From: JAVBKB01 sp031554275
GTDB taxonomy: Bacteria > Bacillota > Bacilli > JARBTR01
DNA length: 8,126 nucleotides
Direction: 5' to 3'
NCBI GenBank assembly: GCA_031554275.1
Contig: JAVBKB010000110.1
Span: 1 to 8,126 of the forward strand
Shown here: piece after piece, positions 1-6,207 of the stretch
Numbering within the stretch: the first letter of the stretch is position 1
Layout: each line of letters starts with the position of its first letter
Made by a program: the position numbers and the translations under genes
The notes under the pieces: model-generated
What the model was told of the DNA's origin: nothing
Databases searched by the model: none
Seen by the model: the letters and a program-made list of their open reading frames with translations, nothing else

Positions 1-700
1 CATCATGCATCCCTTTGACTTCCCCTGCCATCGTCTGCATTTCACCTTTTTTTGCAGGTAAATACTGACCAAGAAATTGTTTGAAATTCTTCTCACCAAT
101 AAAACAAATCCCGGTTGAATCTTTCTTCTTCGCAGTTGGAAGCCCTGCACGTTCTGCAATCGCGCGTATTTCACTCTTTTGGTAGTCACCGATTGGAAAG
201 AGGACTTTCGAGAGCTGTGCCCCTGTCAGTTGGTTAAGAAAATAAGTCTGATCCTTATTATCATCAAGCCCGCGAAGCATACTCACTTCATCACCGCTTC
301 GATCAATCCGTGCATAGTGACCAGTTGCCAAATAGTCAGCACCAAGGCTAACTGCATGATCCAGAAACGCCTTGAATTTAATTTCTTTATTACACATTAC
401 ATCTGGATTCGGTGTCCGCCCTGCACGATACTCATCAAGGAAGTAGGTGAAAACCGAATCCCAATATTGCTTTTCAAAATTGACTGCATAATAAGAAATC
501 CCAATATGATCACAGACAGCAATGACATCATCATAGTCTTCCGTTGCTGTGCAAAATCCATTATCATCAGTGTCATCCCAATTTTTCATGAAGATACCAA
601 TGACATCGTATCCTTGTTCTTTCAATAAATAAGCAGCCACGGATGAGTCAACCCCACCTGACATGCCTACAACTACGCGTGTTTCACTATTTGTTTTCAT
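1..700 (-). CDS. mnmA: tRNA-specific 2-thiouridylase MnmA (C-terminus beyond window)
   Basis: MnmA activates U34 of tRNA-Lys, -Glu and -Gln with ATP and replaces O2 by sulfur taken from a cysteine desulfurase; it acts in the cytoplasm. The reading frame is open from ATG at 700 to the window edge and gives 233 residues of a protein usually about 370 long. Visible features are the PP-loop ATP-binding motif VGMSGGVDSS (residues 11-20), the sequence RTPNPDVMCNKEIKF with the catalytic Cys103, ATGHYA (125-130), and DSTGICFIGE with the second catalytic Cys199. The start is supported by AAAGGAA 8 nt upstream. The gene lies 193 bp downstream of the cysteine desulfurase on the same strand, which fits direct sulfur transfer from that enzyme, as known for YrvO-MnmA in Bacillus. 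Nothing in the visible part is damaged. Confidence 0.96.
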   Translation of the reverse strand, partial: MKTNSETRVVVGMSGGVDSSVAAYLLKEQGYDVIGIFMKNWDDTDDNGFCTATEDYDDVIAVCDHIGISYYAVNFEKQYWDSVFTYFLDEYRAGRTPNPDVMCNKEIKFKAFLDHAVSLGADYLATGHYARIDRSGDEVSMLRGLDDNKDQTYFLNQLTGAQLSKVLFPIGDYQKSEIRAIAERAGLPTAKKKDSTGICFIGEKNFKQFLGQYLPAKKGEMQTMAGEVKGMHD

Positions 701-744
701 CTACTTATTTCCTTTAAATGCATATTTGTCTATCATTCTCTATT

Positions 745-818
745 ACAATGCCTGCATCAGCAGACAATCATACTCATTGATTGGATCTATCTCTCATGCA
801 GGCTCACTAAAGCATTGT
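745..818 (-). promoter_or_regulatory. Possible structured leader upstream of mnmA
   Basis: The 193-bp gap between the desulfurase stop and the mnmA start holds no gene. It contains a bipartite inverted repeat: ACAATGC-CTGCAT at 745-757 pairs with ATGCAG at 796-801 and GCATTGT at 812-818, all 13 positions matching, with a 10-nt bulge on one arm and a 38-nt loop. In mnmA mRNA it would fold in the 5' leader, ending about 45 nt before the start codon. No T-run follows, so it is not a plain terminator, and the conserved T-box sequence is absent. It could be a leader structure, an RNA processing site or chance. Confidence 0.3.
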
Positions 819-893
819 CAGCTTCTATTTAACGCCACCAGCAAACAGATTCAACCCGTTAGATTTCTGTCATAAGCGCGGAGACATCGTACA

Positions 894-2108
894 CTACCTT
901 TGCGCTACATGGTTCTGTTGCTTCTGAACCGCTTCCACAATGATCTTAGCCGCAGTCCGTACCTCAGCTTCCGTATTACCAAGCCCAAAACTAATGCGCA
1001 CCGCACTCATCGAGCGTCCTTCTTCACCAGCTCTTGCCAAAGCAATCTCTTCACCAACCTCTGCAAGAGCCTCCTTGTGATGGCGGTCAGTGCCGAACAT
1101 CGCGGTCAGCACATGTGAGGGTTCATGCGACCCCGCCGAACAAGCTGAACCACTCGAAACAGCCACGCCAGCTAAATCCAAATTCGTCAGTAACGATTCG
1201 ATATTCACCTTCGGAAAGCTGAGATTAACGACATGAGCAGACCCTTCTTCAGGCGAATTCACCCAATGATCCACAGCCATCATTTCATCTAGGATAATCT
1301 GTTTGAAATGCCTACTTTGATCATGATAAACCGCCTTATTCTCGACGTACACCTCAATCGCTTTACCAAAACCAACAATTGAAGCGACATCCTCAGTACC
1401 AGCACGGCGTTTCCGTTCTTGTTCACCACCAACTTGCACAGGTGCAAACGGCGTTCCTGCTTTCACATAAAGAAGGCCAATCCCTTTCGGACCATTTATT
1501 TTATGCGCCGTTGCAGTAAGCATATCCACCCCAAGTTCAACGCCTAAATCAAACGACAGCTTACCAAATGCTTGAACTGCGTCTGTATGAAATAGCGCTT
1601 GATGATTTTCTAGCAACCGGGCAATTTCACGAATTGGCTGAATCGAGCCAGTTTCATTATTCACCGCCAAAATCGACACCAAAACAGTTTCAGGTGTCAG
1701 CGCGTTCTGTACATCGGCAATCGACACACGCCCTTGTTCATCCACAGGTAAAAAAGTGACCTTCTTCCCCTGTTTGATCAGTGACTTACAGGTTTCTAGT
1801 ACCGAAGGATGTTCTATTTTCGTGGTAATCACATGATTTCCCACATGCTTTTGTGCTTCGACGCTACTCCGAATCGCGGTGCTATTACTTTCCGTTCCAC
1901 CACTCGTAAACAACACTTCTTGTTGCTTCGCGCCCATTACCCGGGAAATAATTCGCCGAGAATCGACAACTAATTTATGTGCCTCGCGTCCAAAATAATG
2001 AACACTTGAGGGGTTTCCAAAATGCCTTGTCATCACTGCCATCATTGCCTCCGCCACAGCAGGATGTAATGGTGATGATGCTGCATGATCCAAATAAATT
2101 CTATTCAC
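894..2108 (-). CDS. yrvO: Cysteine desulfurase, YrvO/IscS type
   Basis: This PLP enzyme takes sulfur from L-cysteine as a protein-bound persulfide, releasing alanine; here the likely acceptor is MnmA, encoded next. Numbering is from the GTG at 2108 (404 aa). It has YLDHAASS near the N-terminus, GGTESN around 70-75, IEHPSVLE with the PLP-stacking His100, HTDAVQ with Asp176, TAHKINGPKG with the PLP Lys203, and SSGSACSAGS with the catalytic Cys323. An open frame extends to a TTG at 2123, but I prefer GTG 2108: TTGGAG supplies a Shine-Dalgarno 9 nt upstream, and family members begin directly with the (M)xxIYLD segment. Between the Cys loop and the final SAVRISFG there is a charged Ala/Glu-rich stretch (about 340-366) longer than I expect for the family. 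The symbol rests on synteny with mnmA and rarA; paralogs such as NifS or IscS share these motifs. Confidence 0.93.
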   Translation of the reverse strand: MNRIYLDHAASSPLHPAVAEAMMAVMTRHFGNPSSVHYFGREAHKLVVDSRRIISRVMGAKQQEVLFTSGGTESNSTAIRSSVEAQKHVGNHVITTKIEHPSVLETCKSLIKQGKKVTFLPVDEQGRVSIADVQNALTPETVLVSILAVNNETGSIQPIREIARLLENHQALFHTDAVQAFGKLSFDLGVELGVDMLTATAHKINGPKGIGLLYVKAGTPFAPVQVGGEQERKRRAGTEDVASIVGFGKAIEVYVENKAVYHDQSRHFKQIILDEMMAVDHWVNSPEEGSAHVVNLSFPKVNIESLLTNLDLAGVAVSSGSACSAGSHEPSHVLTAMFGTDRHHKEALAEVGEEIALARAGEEGRSMSAVRISFGLGNTEAEVRTAAKIIVEAVQKQQNHVAQR

Positions 2109-2117
2109 AATAAACCG

Positions 2118-2121
2118 CTCC
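2118..2121 (-). promoter_or_regulatory. Ribosome binding site deciding the desulfurase start
   Basis: On the minus strand GGAG lies 9 nt before the GTG at 2108. The upstream TTG at 2123 overlaps this site and has no good purine tract of its own, so GTG 2108 is the more likely start. Confidence 0.6.
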
Positions 2122-2250
2122 AAACGTTCGCTTATTTACATTCATTCTTTCTAATAGGATACCATAATTTTCACCGCAAAAAAATCCACAATACAATTGC
2201 CTACAAATAGATTACAATAGAAAGAACAATCACGAACCAAGAGGTGACAA

Positions 2251-2298
2251 TTGATAGAGCACAATACCTATGGTAGCATGTGTCATTCTATCATCTAG
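2251..2298 (+). CDS. Possible 15-codon leader ORF before rarA
   Basis: TTG at 2251 is preceded by AAGAGGTGA, close to the consensus Shine-Dalgarno, with 6 nt between AGG and the start. It opens a frame encoding MIEHNTYGSMCHSII and ends at TAG 2296-2298, five bases before the rarA ATG at 2304 and in a different frame. rarA has no convincing Shine-Dalgarno of its own, so this could be a translationally coupled leader. It could equally be the remnant of an older rarA start separated by an indel. No function can be read from the peptide. Confidence 0.3.
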   Translation: MIEHNTYGSMCHSII

Positions 2299-2303
2299 AA
2301 GCT

Positions 2304-3587
2304 ATGAATCATAAACCACTCGCATTTCAGATCAGACCAAAAAACATCGAAGAAATCATTGGTCAGCAGCACCTAGTCGGCCGAGGAAAAATCATTCAAC
2401 GGATGGTCGAAGCAAAACGTCTATCCTCGATGATCCTGTATGGTCCGCCTGGTATCGGTAAAACATCGATTGCCAGTGCACTATCTGGCAGCATTGGTGT
2501 TCCTTTTCGTACACTGAACGCTGCAACCTGTAATAAAAAAGACATCGAAATCGTTATTAATGAAGCAAAAATGAGCGATACGATTATCCTGCTCATGGAT
2601 GAGGTTCATCGCCTTGATAAACCAAAACAAGACTTCCTGCTACCGCATCTAGAAAACGGACTTGTGACACTGATTGGTGCAACGACTAGTAATCCTTATC
2701 ACGCCATCAACCCTGCCCTTCGCAGTAGATGCCAAATTTTCGAGCTTACGCCACTGACGATTGAGGAAGTTGAGGTGGCACTCACGCGTGCACTGGATCA
2801 TCCTAGTGGCGGTCTCGCTGACAAACAAATTAAATTGGACAAAGCTGCACTTGAACACTTTGCCTTTTCTGCAAATGGCGATATTCGCAGCGCGCTTAAT
2901 GCACTAGAACTTGCTGTTTTATCAACGCCACCAAGTGAAGATGGTGCGACCCTGATTGACTTAGATATTGCGGCGGAATGTATGCAGCGAAAAGCTTTGA
3001 ACCATGATAAAGATGGTGACGCTCATTATGACGTTCTATCAGCATTACAGAAATCCATTCGTGGCAGTGACGTCAATGCGGCACTTCACTACATGGCACG
3101 GCTGATTGAAGCTGGCGATTTACTCAGCCTAACGCGAAGATTACTCGTGATTTCCTATGAGGATATTGGACTCGCGAATCCGCAAGCTGGCGCACGGATG
3201 CTGGCCGCAATTCAGGCAGCAGAAAAACTTGGCTTCCCTGAGGCGCGAATTCCGCTGTCTGTCGCTGTTGTTGAATGTTGCCTTTCGCCAAAATCGAATA
3301 CTGCAATGATGGCGTTAGATGATGCAATTCAAGATGTACGAAGTGGAAATTATGGAGAGATTCCAGCGTTTTTGAAAGATGCCCACTATGTCGGTGCCAA
3401 ATCACTCGGTAGAGGCATCGGCTACCAATACCCGCATGATTTTGAAAACGGCTGGGTGGCACAGCAGTACCTGCCAGATCGAATCAAAGCGAAACGCTAT
3501 TACGTTCCGAAACGGACAGGTAAGTTTGAGGAGACTTTAGCGAATGTTTATGAGAATTTAAATGAGCAGAGTAGGAAAACATTTTGA
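2304..3587 (+). CDS. rarA: Replication-associated recombination protein RarA (MgsA/YrvN), AAA+ ATPase
   Basis: RarA is a clamp-loader-like AAA+ ATPase that acts at stalled replication forks, probably with single-stranded DNA-binding protein. Numbering from ATG 2304 (427 aa): KPLAFQIRP at the N-terminus as in the Bacillus protein, GPPGIGKT Walker A at 47-54, MDEVHRLDK Walker B with Asp99/Glu100, GATTSNP sensor 1 at 125-131, and LRSR with arginine-finger candidates at 140-142. The C-terminal part has the conserved blocks HDKDGDAHYDVLSA, KSIRGSD, ALHYMARLIEAGDL, SYEDIGLANPQAG, CLSPKSN, LKDAHY and YPHDFENGWV, so the protein is full length. An in-frame GTG at 2280 would add eight residues; I chose 2304 by homology, although its Shine-Dalgarno is weak. 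The gene is divergent from the desulfurase. No clear terminator hairpin follows the stop. Confidence 0.95.
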   Translation: MNHKPLAFQIRPKNIEEIIGQQHLVGRGKIIQRMVEAKRLSSMILYGPPGIGKTSIASALSGSIGVPFRTLNAATCNKKDIEIVINEAKMSDTIILLMDEVHRLDKPKQDFLLPHLENGLVTLIGATTSNPYHAINPALRSRCQIFELTPLTIEEVEVALTRALDHPSGGLADKQIKLDKAALEHFAFSANGDIRSALNALELAVLSTPPSEDGATLIDLDIAAECMQRKALNHDKDGDAHYDVLSALQKSIRGSDVNAALHYMARLIEAGDLLSLTRRLLVISYEDIGLANPQAGARMLAAIQAAEKLGFPEARIPLSVAVVECCLSPKSNTAMMALDDAIQDVRSGNYGEIPAFLKDAHYVGAKSLGRGIGYQYPHDFENGWVAQQYLPDRIKAKRYYVPKRTGKFEETLANVYENLNEQSRKTF

Positions 3588-3670
3588 TAGTGGATTTTAT
3601 TATCAACCCTTGAACCGCTCATTGAAATTGGGCAATTGGGAAGTGTACGAGATTGGATGGGGGTTTATTC

Positions 3671-3925
3671 GTGGGAAAATATTTAATTGTCTACCATTAC
3701 GGAACGGGCAGCACAAAACTGATTGCGCGCTTTCTACGCGCCCAACTACGGAAGTAAATAGCAATTAATATCCGCTCGTTTCAGACAATTGATGATCCAT
3801 TAATATTGGCGCAATATAGCGAGTTACTCAAGCTTATCTTGTGGTTTGACAAAGTTCTCATCATACTGATGACAATTTGCATGCTGGGGAAGTCATTCAA
3901 CCATAAAGCTTTAAATCAACGATGA
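3671..3925 (+). pseudogene. Flavodoxin-like N-terminal remnant, interrupted
   Basis: GTG at 3671, preceded by GGGGG 7 nt upstream, opens a 28-codon frame that reads KYLIVYHYGTGSTKLIARFL. This matches the flavodoxin FMN-phosphate signature, as I recall it, at every constrained position except one, where Tyr stands for Ser/Thr before GTG. A TAA stop at 3755-3757 interrupts it. The same frame then stays open for 55 more codons, including TIDDPLILAQYSELLK, and ends at TGA 3923-3925. The second half lacks the usual flavodoxin core, so the gene is truncated or scrambled as well as stopped. I infer a dead gene for a flavodoxin or related FMN protein. Confidence 0.4.
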
Positions 3926-4056
3926 TACGATACCAAAGAGAAAAGGTGCTATCAGAGATCGTTTATTTATAGAATTTAAAAAGGCGGACACGTCTATTTA
4001 ATAGGGTTCCGCTCGCCTTTAACCTATCCAATCGAACCTTCCATTTCGATCCGATA
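3926..4056. other. Intergenic stretch with a weak hairpin
   Basis: No coding frame is supported. The only structure seen is AAAGGCG at 3980-3986 facing CGCCTTT at 4014-4020, with GGA/TCC pairs possible inside if a small bulge is allowed. There is no T-run after it. It may be the relic of a terminator for the decayed gene upstream. Confidence 0.25.
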
Positions 4057-4318
4057 ATGGCGAATATAGTTGCTTGTAAGTGCAAGAACTACGGTTTTAC
4101 GCTGTTTTCAGGGTTACTACTTTCACCAAGTGTTGTGGTTTTCGTGGATTTTGGTATCACGAATGGTATCACGACAATGGCTTATACGCACCCGACAAAC
4201 TTCTACCGGAGGGTTAAAGTACGAGCCTCGATTATTACTTGATGGTGCTAAGGAGGCAATTAGGGGGCATGTGACATTAAACGCTTTCCAACGCTCAATT
4301 AAATTGAAATACCGCTAA
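4057..4318 (+). pseudogene. Frameshifted coding remnant of unknown origin
   Basis: Three plus-strand frames each carry a protein-like piece in succession. Frame 4057 reads CKNYGFTLF. One surplus T in the run near 4105 moves it to QGYYFHQ. The frame through 4131 reads FRGFWYHEWYHDNGLYAPDK and ends LLPEG plus a stop at about 4217. The frame of 4070 then continues KYEPRLLLDGAKEAIRGHV to a stop at 4318. The joined pieces look like the C-terminal half of a real protein broken by single-base indels. NYGFTLF-QGYYF recalls the end of EAL domains, but this is weak and the later part is not recognised. Its last 20 bases overlap the 3' end of the minus-strand antitoxin gene. Confidence 0.35.
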
Positions 4319-4661
4319 ACAATAATTTTTTTTGAGCAGAATTAAGAATTGAATTTTTAATAATACAAGGATACCCGCGCAATATATTATTAGCTCTCAC
4401 CCTTAAATCAGTTTTTCTTTCAACTTGTACAAAAGTAAAAGTATCAAAGTCTAATACGCCATCTTTACAACATATCTCTATAAAACGGTCTTCGTTATTA
4501 CCTGAATGTAAAATACAATCAACTAAAAGCTTTCCAGAAAAATCAAATTCATTTTTCTCTGAATAACTTCTCAACAAAGTAATCGGGCTTTCGTAACTGA
4601 GAGTCGTAAGCAATGCAAAATAAGTTGAATCATGTAATAATTCAACTGAAATATTTTCCAT
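4299..4661 (-). CDS. rnlB: RnlB-family antitoxin
   Basis: This 120-residue protein is the likely antitoxin that binds and inhibits the RnlA-type toxin encoded just upstream. The central segment GKLLVDCILHSGNN followed by DRFIEICCKDGVLDFDTF (residues about 45-80) follows the RnlB-family pattern of a hydrophobic strand ending in Asp, an Asn/Gly turn, an RF[IL]E strand and a final hydrophobic-D-F segment. Length and position, immediately 3' of the toxin, match E. coli rnlB (about 123 aa). The start is ATG 4661 because AGGAGG lies 8 nt upstream; a GTG at 4670 overlaps that site. The Shine-Dalgarno overlaps the toxin TAG stop and the intergenic gap is 12 nt, so translation is probably coupled. The assignment rests on remembered family pattern plus context. 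Confidence 0.8.
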   Translation of the reverse strand: MENISVELLHDSTYFALLTTLSYESPITLLRSYSEKNEFDFSGKLLVDCILHSGNNEDRFIEICCKDGVLDFDTFTFVQVERKTDLRVRANNILRGYPCIIKNSILNSAQKKLLFSGISI

Positions 4662-4669
4662 GGTAAACA

Positions 4670-4675
4670 CCTCCT
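4670..4675 (-). promoter_or_regulatory. RBS of the antitoxin overlapping the toxin stop
   Basis: AGGAGG on the minus strand, 8 nt before ATG 4661, shares two bases with the TAG stop of the toxin gene (4676-4674). This layout couples antitoxin translation to termination on the toxin frame, and the strong site would favour antitoxin excess. Confidence 0.75.
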
Positions 4676-6107
4676 AGTAAATTTCATAATATCTGTCGAT
4701 TAGTTCTAAATTTGAATTAATCAAATTTCTTGCTTCATCCATTGACTGAATTGTTCTTGTAATGTTTCTATCCCAATGTGATAGTGTATGCCTATGGGCA
4801 TGATAAAAATTATATAACTCGTTAATGTAGTCTAATTCACCAGTTAAAAATTTAGATTTATGTGCTTTTTGAATTTCATAAACTCCATTATTTTTCTCAA
4901 AGCACCCTAATGAAGTATTGTCATCTTGCCTTCTAAGTATACCTTTGTTTATCAGTATCTCAAGTAAAAAACATTCACTAGCTCTTAATGAAGGGGTTAC
5001 TAAATCAGTATAGTCAGGTCTTGTTCCCTTCAACATTGTATTATACACTGACTGTTTTAATGTGTTAACAAGTTTTTGACCATTAACCCGAATTTTATTT
5101 TTATCAAAATTCGGTAATAATGAATTGAATTTGATTTCAATTTCTTCTTGTTTAATATTCAACTCATGATAATTGTTTAATAGTTCCGTTACTTCTCCCA
5201 CACTAGGTAATAATTCGATAACTAAGGGCAGGAGTTTTTCCAGTAGCAATGACTGTTTTCCTTGAATTGTTGATTTTCCACTATTAAAACAAGAAACAAC
5301 CACTCTATCACTTTTATGTGTCAAAATGTAGTTTTTATTACCTGATGATTTGCCAGTTTCCCTAGTATTAACTTCACTATTCGCATCTTTCAATAATTCA
5401 AAAATAATTTCGAATTCACCAACGTCTATCCCTGTGACAGTAACACAACCATTAGAATTATTTTTAATACCTTTTTTCAACAATGATTTTCTTGCAAGTT
5501 CATCAGCCATCTCATTAAACTTAATACCAGCATGAGCTTTTACTTTATAGTATTCAATTTCAATACATTTCGACATCTCTTTAGTAAATTTTGTGTAGTC
5601 CATAGAAATAGGTTTGGCTGCTTTCCACTCACCAGTGGCCCATTTTTCAATTCCTTCATAATCATAAAAAATTGCAACCTTTGAATATCCAAAAGCAATG
5701 GCATTAATTATGGCACTTTGAACACCTTCAATCTCGCCTGCAACATTCCTAGAATCTATGTAATCCTGGTTAGAGTCTTCACCCATTATTTTGTGGACAA
5801 TTTCACCATTATTTATCAAAACAGCTCCATATCCATATGCCTTAGACTTACTATCAAAACTACCATCCACAAATGCAATAAGGGTTGAGGCATCTTGTTT
5901 AGAAATAAAACCTTCGATATCCATAGGTCTTTCACTAGGTTGATGACTGTCAGAATTATCAAGATATACTTCTGCGTCTTCTCTCTTAATAAACCCCTTA
6001 TATATTGCATTGGGATACCCTTTAATTTCATCTTCACATTCTTTCCAACTAGTATAAATCCCTGGCACTCTACCAACTTTTACTGCATAGAAGCTTTTCT
6101 TCGCCAA
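4674..6107 (-). CDS. rnlA: RnlA-type HEPN toxin fused to hybrid-binding and RNase HI domains
   Basis: 477 residues with four domains. (1) Residues 4-49 are a hybrid-binding (caulimovirus viroplasmin-like) domain: FYAVKVGRVPGIYTSW, then YKGFIKREDAEVYL. (2) Residues about 75-212 are RNase HI, with AFVDGSF (Asp81), AGEIEG (Glu125), FYDYEG (Asp149), KAHAG (His192) and NEMADELAR (Asp202), so the active site is complete. (3) Residues about 222-300 resemble the TBP-like RnlA repeat, with VVVSCFNSGKSTIQGKQSLL. (4) Residues about 320-477 are the HEPN toxin domain, with SLRASECFLLE (Arg375, Glu378) and HRHTLSH (Arg439-x4-His444). E. coli RnlA (357 aa), as I recall, uses R255/E258 and R318/H323, nearly the same spacing. 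RnlA cleaves mRNA and blocks T4 phage lacking Dmd. Here RNase H seems to replace one of the two TBP-like domains. Start TTG 6107 has GGAGG 8 nt upstream. The gene is visibly AT-richer than rarA or mnmA. Confidence 0.85.
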   Translation of the reverse strand: MAKKSFYAVKVGRVPGIYTSWKECEDEIKGYPNAIYKGFIKREDAEVYLDNSDSHQPSERPMDIEGFISKQDASTLIAFVDGSFDSKSKAYGYGAVLINNGEIVHKIMGEDSNQDYIDSRNVAGEIEGVQSAIINAIAFGYSKVAIFYDYEGIEKWATGEWKAAKPISMDYTKFTKEMSKCIEIEYYKVKAHAGIKFNEMADELARKSLLKKGIKNNSNGCVTVTGIDVGEFEIIFELLKDANSEVNTRETGKSSGNKNYILTHKSDRVVVSCFNSGKSTIQGKQSLLLEKLLPLVIELLPSVGEVTELLNNYHELNIKQEEIEIKFNSLLPNFDKNKIRVNGQKLVNTLKQSVYNTMLKGTRPDYTDLVTPSLRASECFLLEILINKGILRRQDDNTSLGCFEKNNGVYEIQKAHKSKFLTGELDYINELYNFYHAHRHTLSHWDRNITRTIQSMDEARNLINSNLELIDRYYEIY

Positions 6108-6115
6108 TTTTTTCC

Positions 6116-6120
6116 CCTCC
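6116..6120 (-). promoter_or_regulatory. RBS supporting the TTG start of the toxin
   Basis: GGAGG (minus strand) sits 8 nt before TTG 6107. The protein then begins MAKKSFYAVK, the usual opening of hybrid-binding-domain RNases H, so the rare start codon is well supported. A TTG start would lower toxin yield relative to the ATG-started antitoxin. Confidence 0.75.
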
Positions 6121-6141
6121 GTTTAGCCCAAACTAAAATAT

Positions 6142-6170
6142 GATAAATACTTCCTTATTAGTATTTTATC
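6142..6170. promoter_or_regulatory. Candidate operator palindrome upstream of the toxin operon
   Basis: GATAAATACT at 6142-6151 faces AGTATTTTATC at 6160-6170 across an 8-nt spacer. The arms are reverse complements apart from one extra base, and the 7-bp core AAATACT/AGTATTT is perfect. The site lies about 35-63 nt upstream of the toxin start, where a promoter is expected and where TA complexes often bind to repress themselves. No convincing -35/-10 pair could be assigned, and AT-rich sequence makes chance palindromes common. Confidence 0.35.
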
Positions 6171-6182
6171 ACAACACTTATA

Positions 6183-6207
6183 AAGATTTCTCCTTTTATA
6201 AAATCTT
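6183..6207. repeat. Short inverted repeat between operon and IS remnant
   Basis: AAGATTT at 6183-6189 and AAATCTT at 6201-6207 are perfect reverse complements with an 11-nt loop. It may be a weak hairpin or chance in AT-rich DNA. The stretch 6208-6316 up to the transposase start shows no gene, and I could not identify the left inverted repeat of the IS element in it. Confidence 0.25.

Noticed and set aside
179..628. 149-codon plus-strand open frame within the mnmA region
   Set aside because: It is antisense to mnmA, whose PP-loop and catalytic Cys motifs prove the minus strand is coding. The plus-strand product resembles nothing.
701..893. T-box or other known riboswitch in the mnmA leader
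   Set aside because: The conserved T-box sequence and a terminator with T-run are absent; only the inverted repeat could be supported.
2109..2123. TTG at 2123 as the desulfurase start (409 aa)
   Set aside because: It overlaps the GGAG Shine-Dalgarno that serves GTG 2108 and adds five residues absent from the family pattern.
2160..2250. Divergent promoters for the desulfurase and rarA
   Set aside because: A TACAAT hexamer at 2213-2218 and some TTG hexamers occur, but no pair with 16-18 nt spacing matches well enough to call.
3124..3462. 112-codon minus-strand open frame within rarA
   Set aside because: Shadow of rarA, whose conserved C-terminal blocks lie on the plus strand here.
3629..3645. 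Tandem AATTGGG(C/A) repeat after rarA
   Set aside because: Two short units only; no sign of an array or a function.
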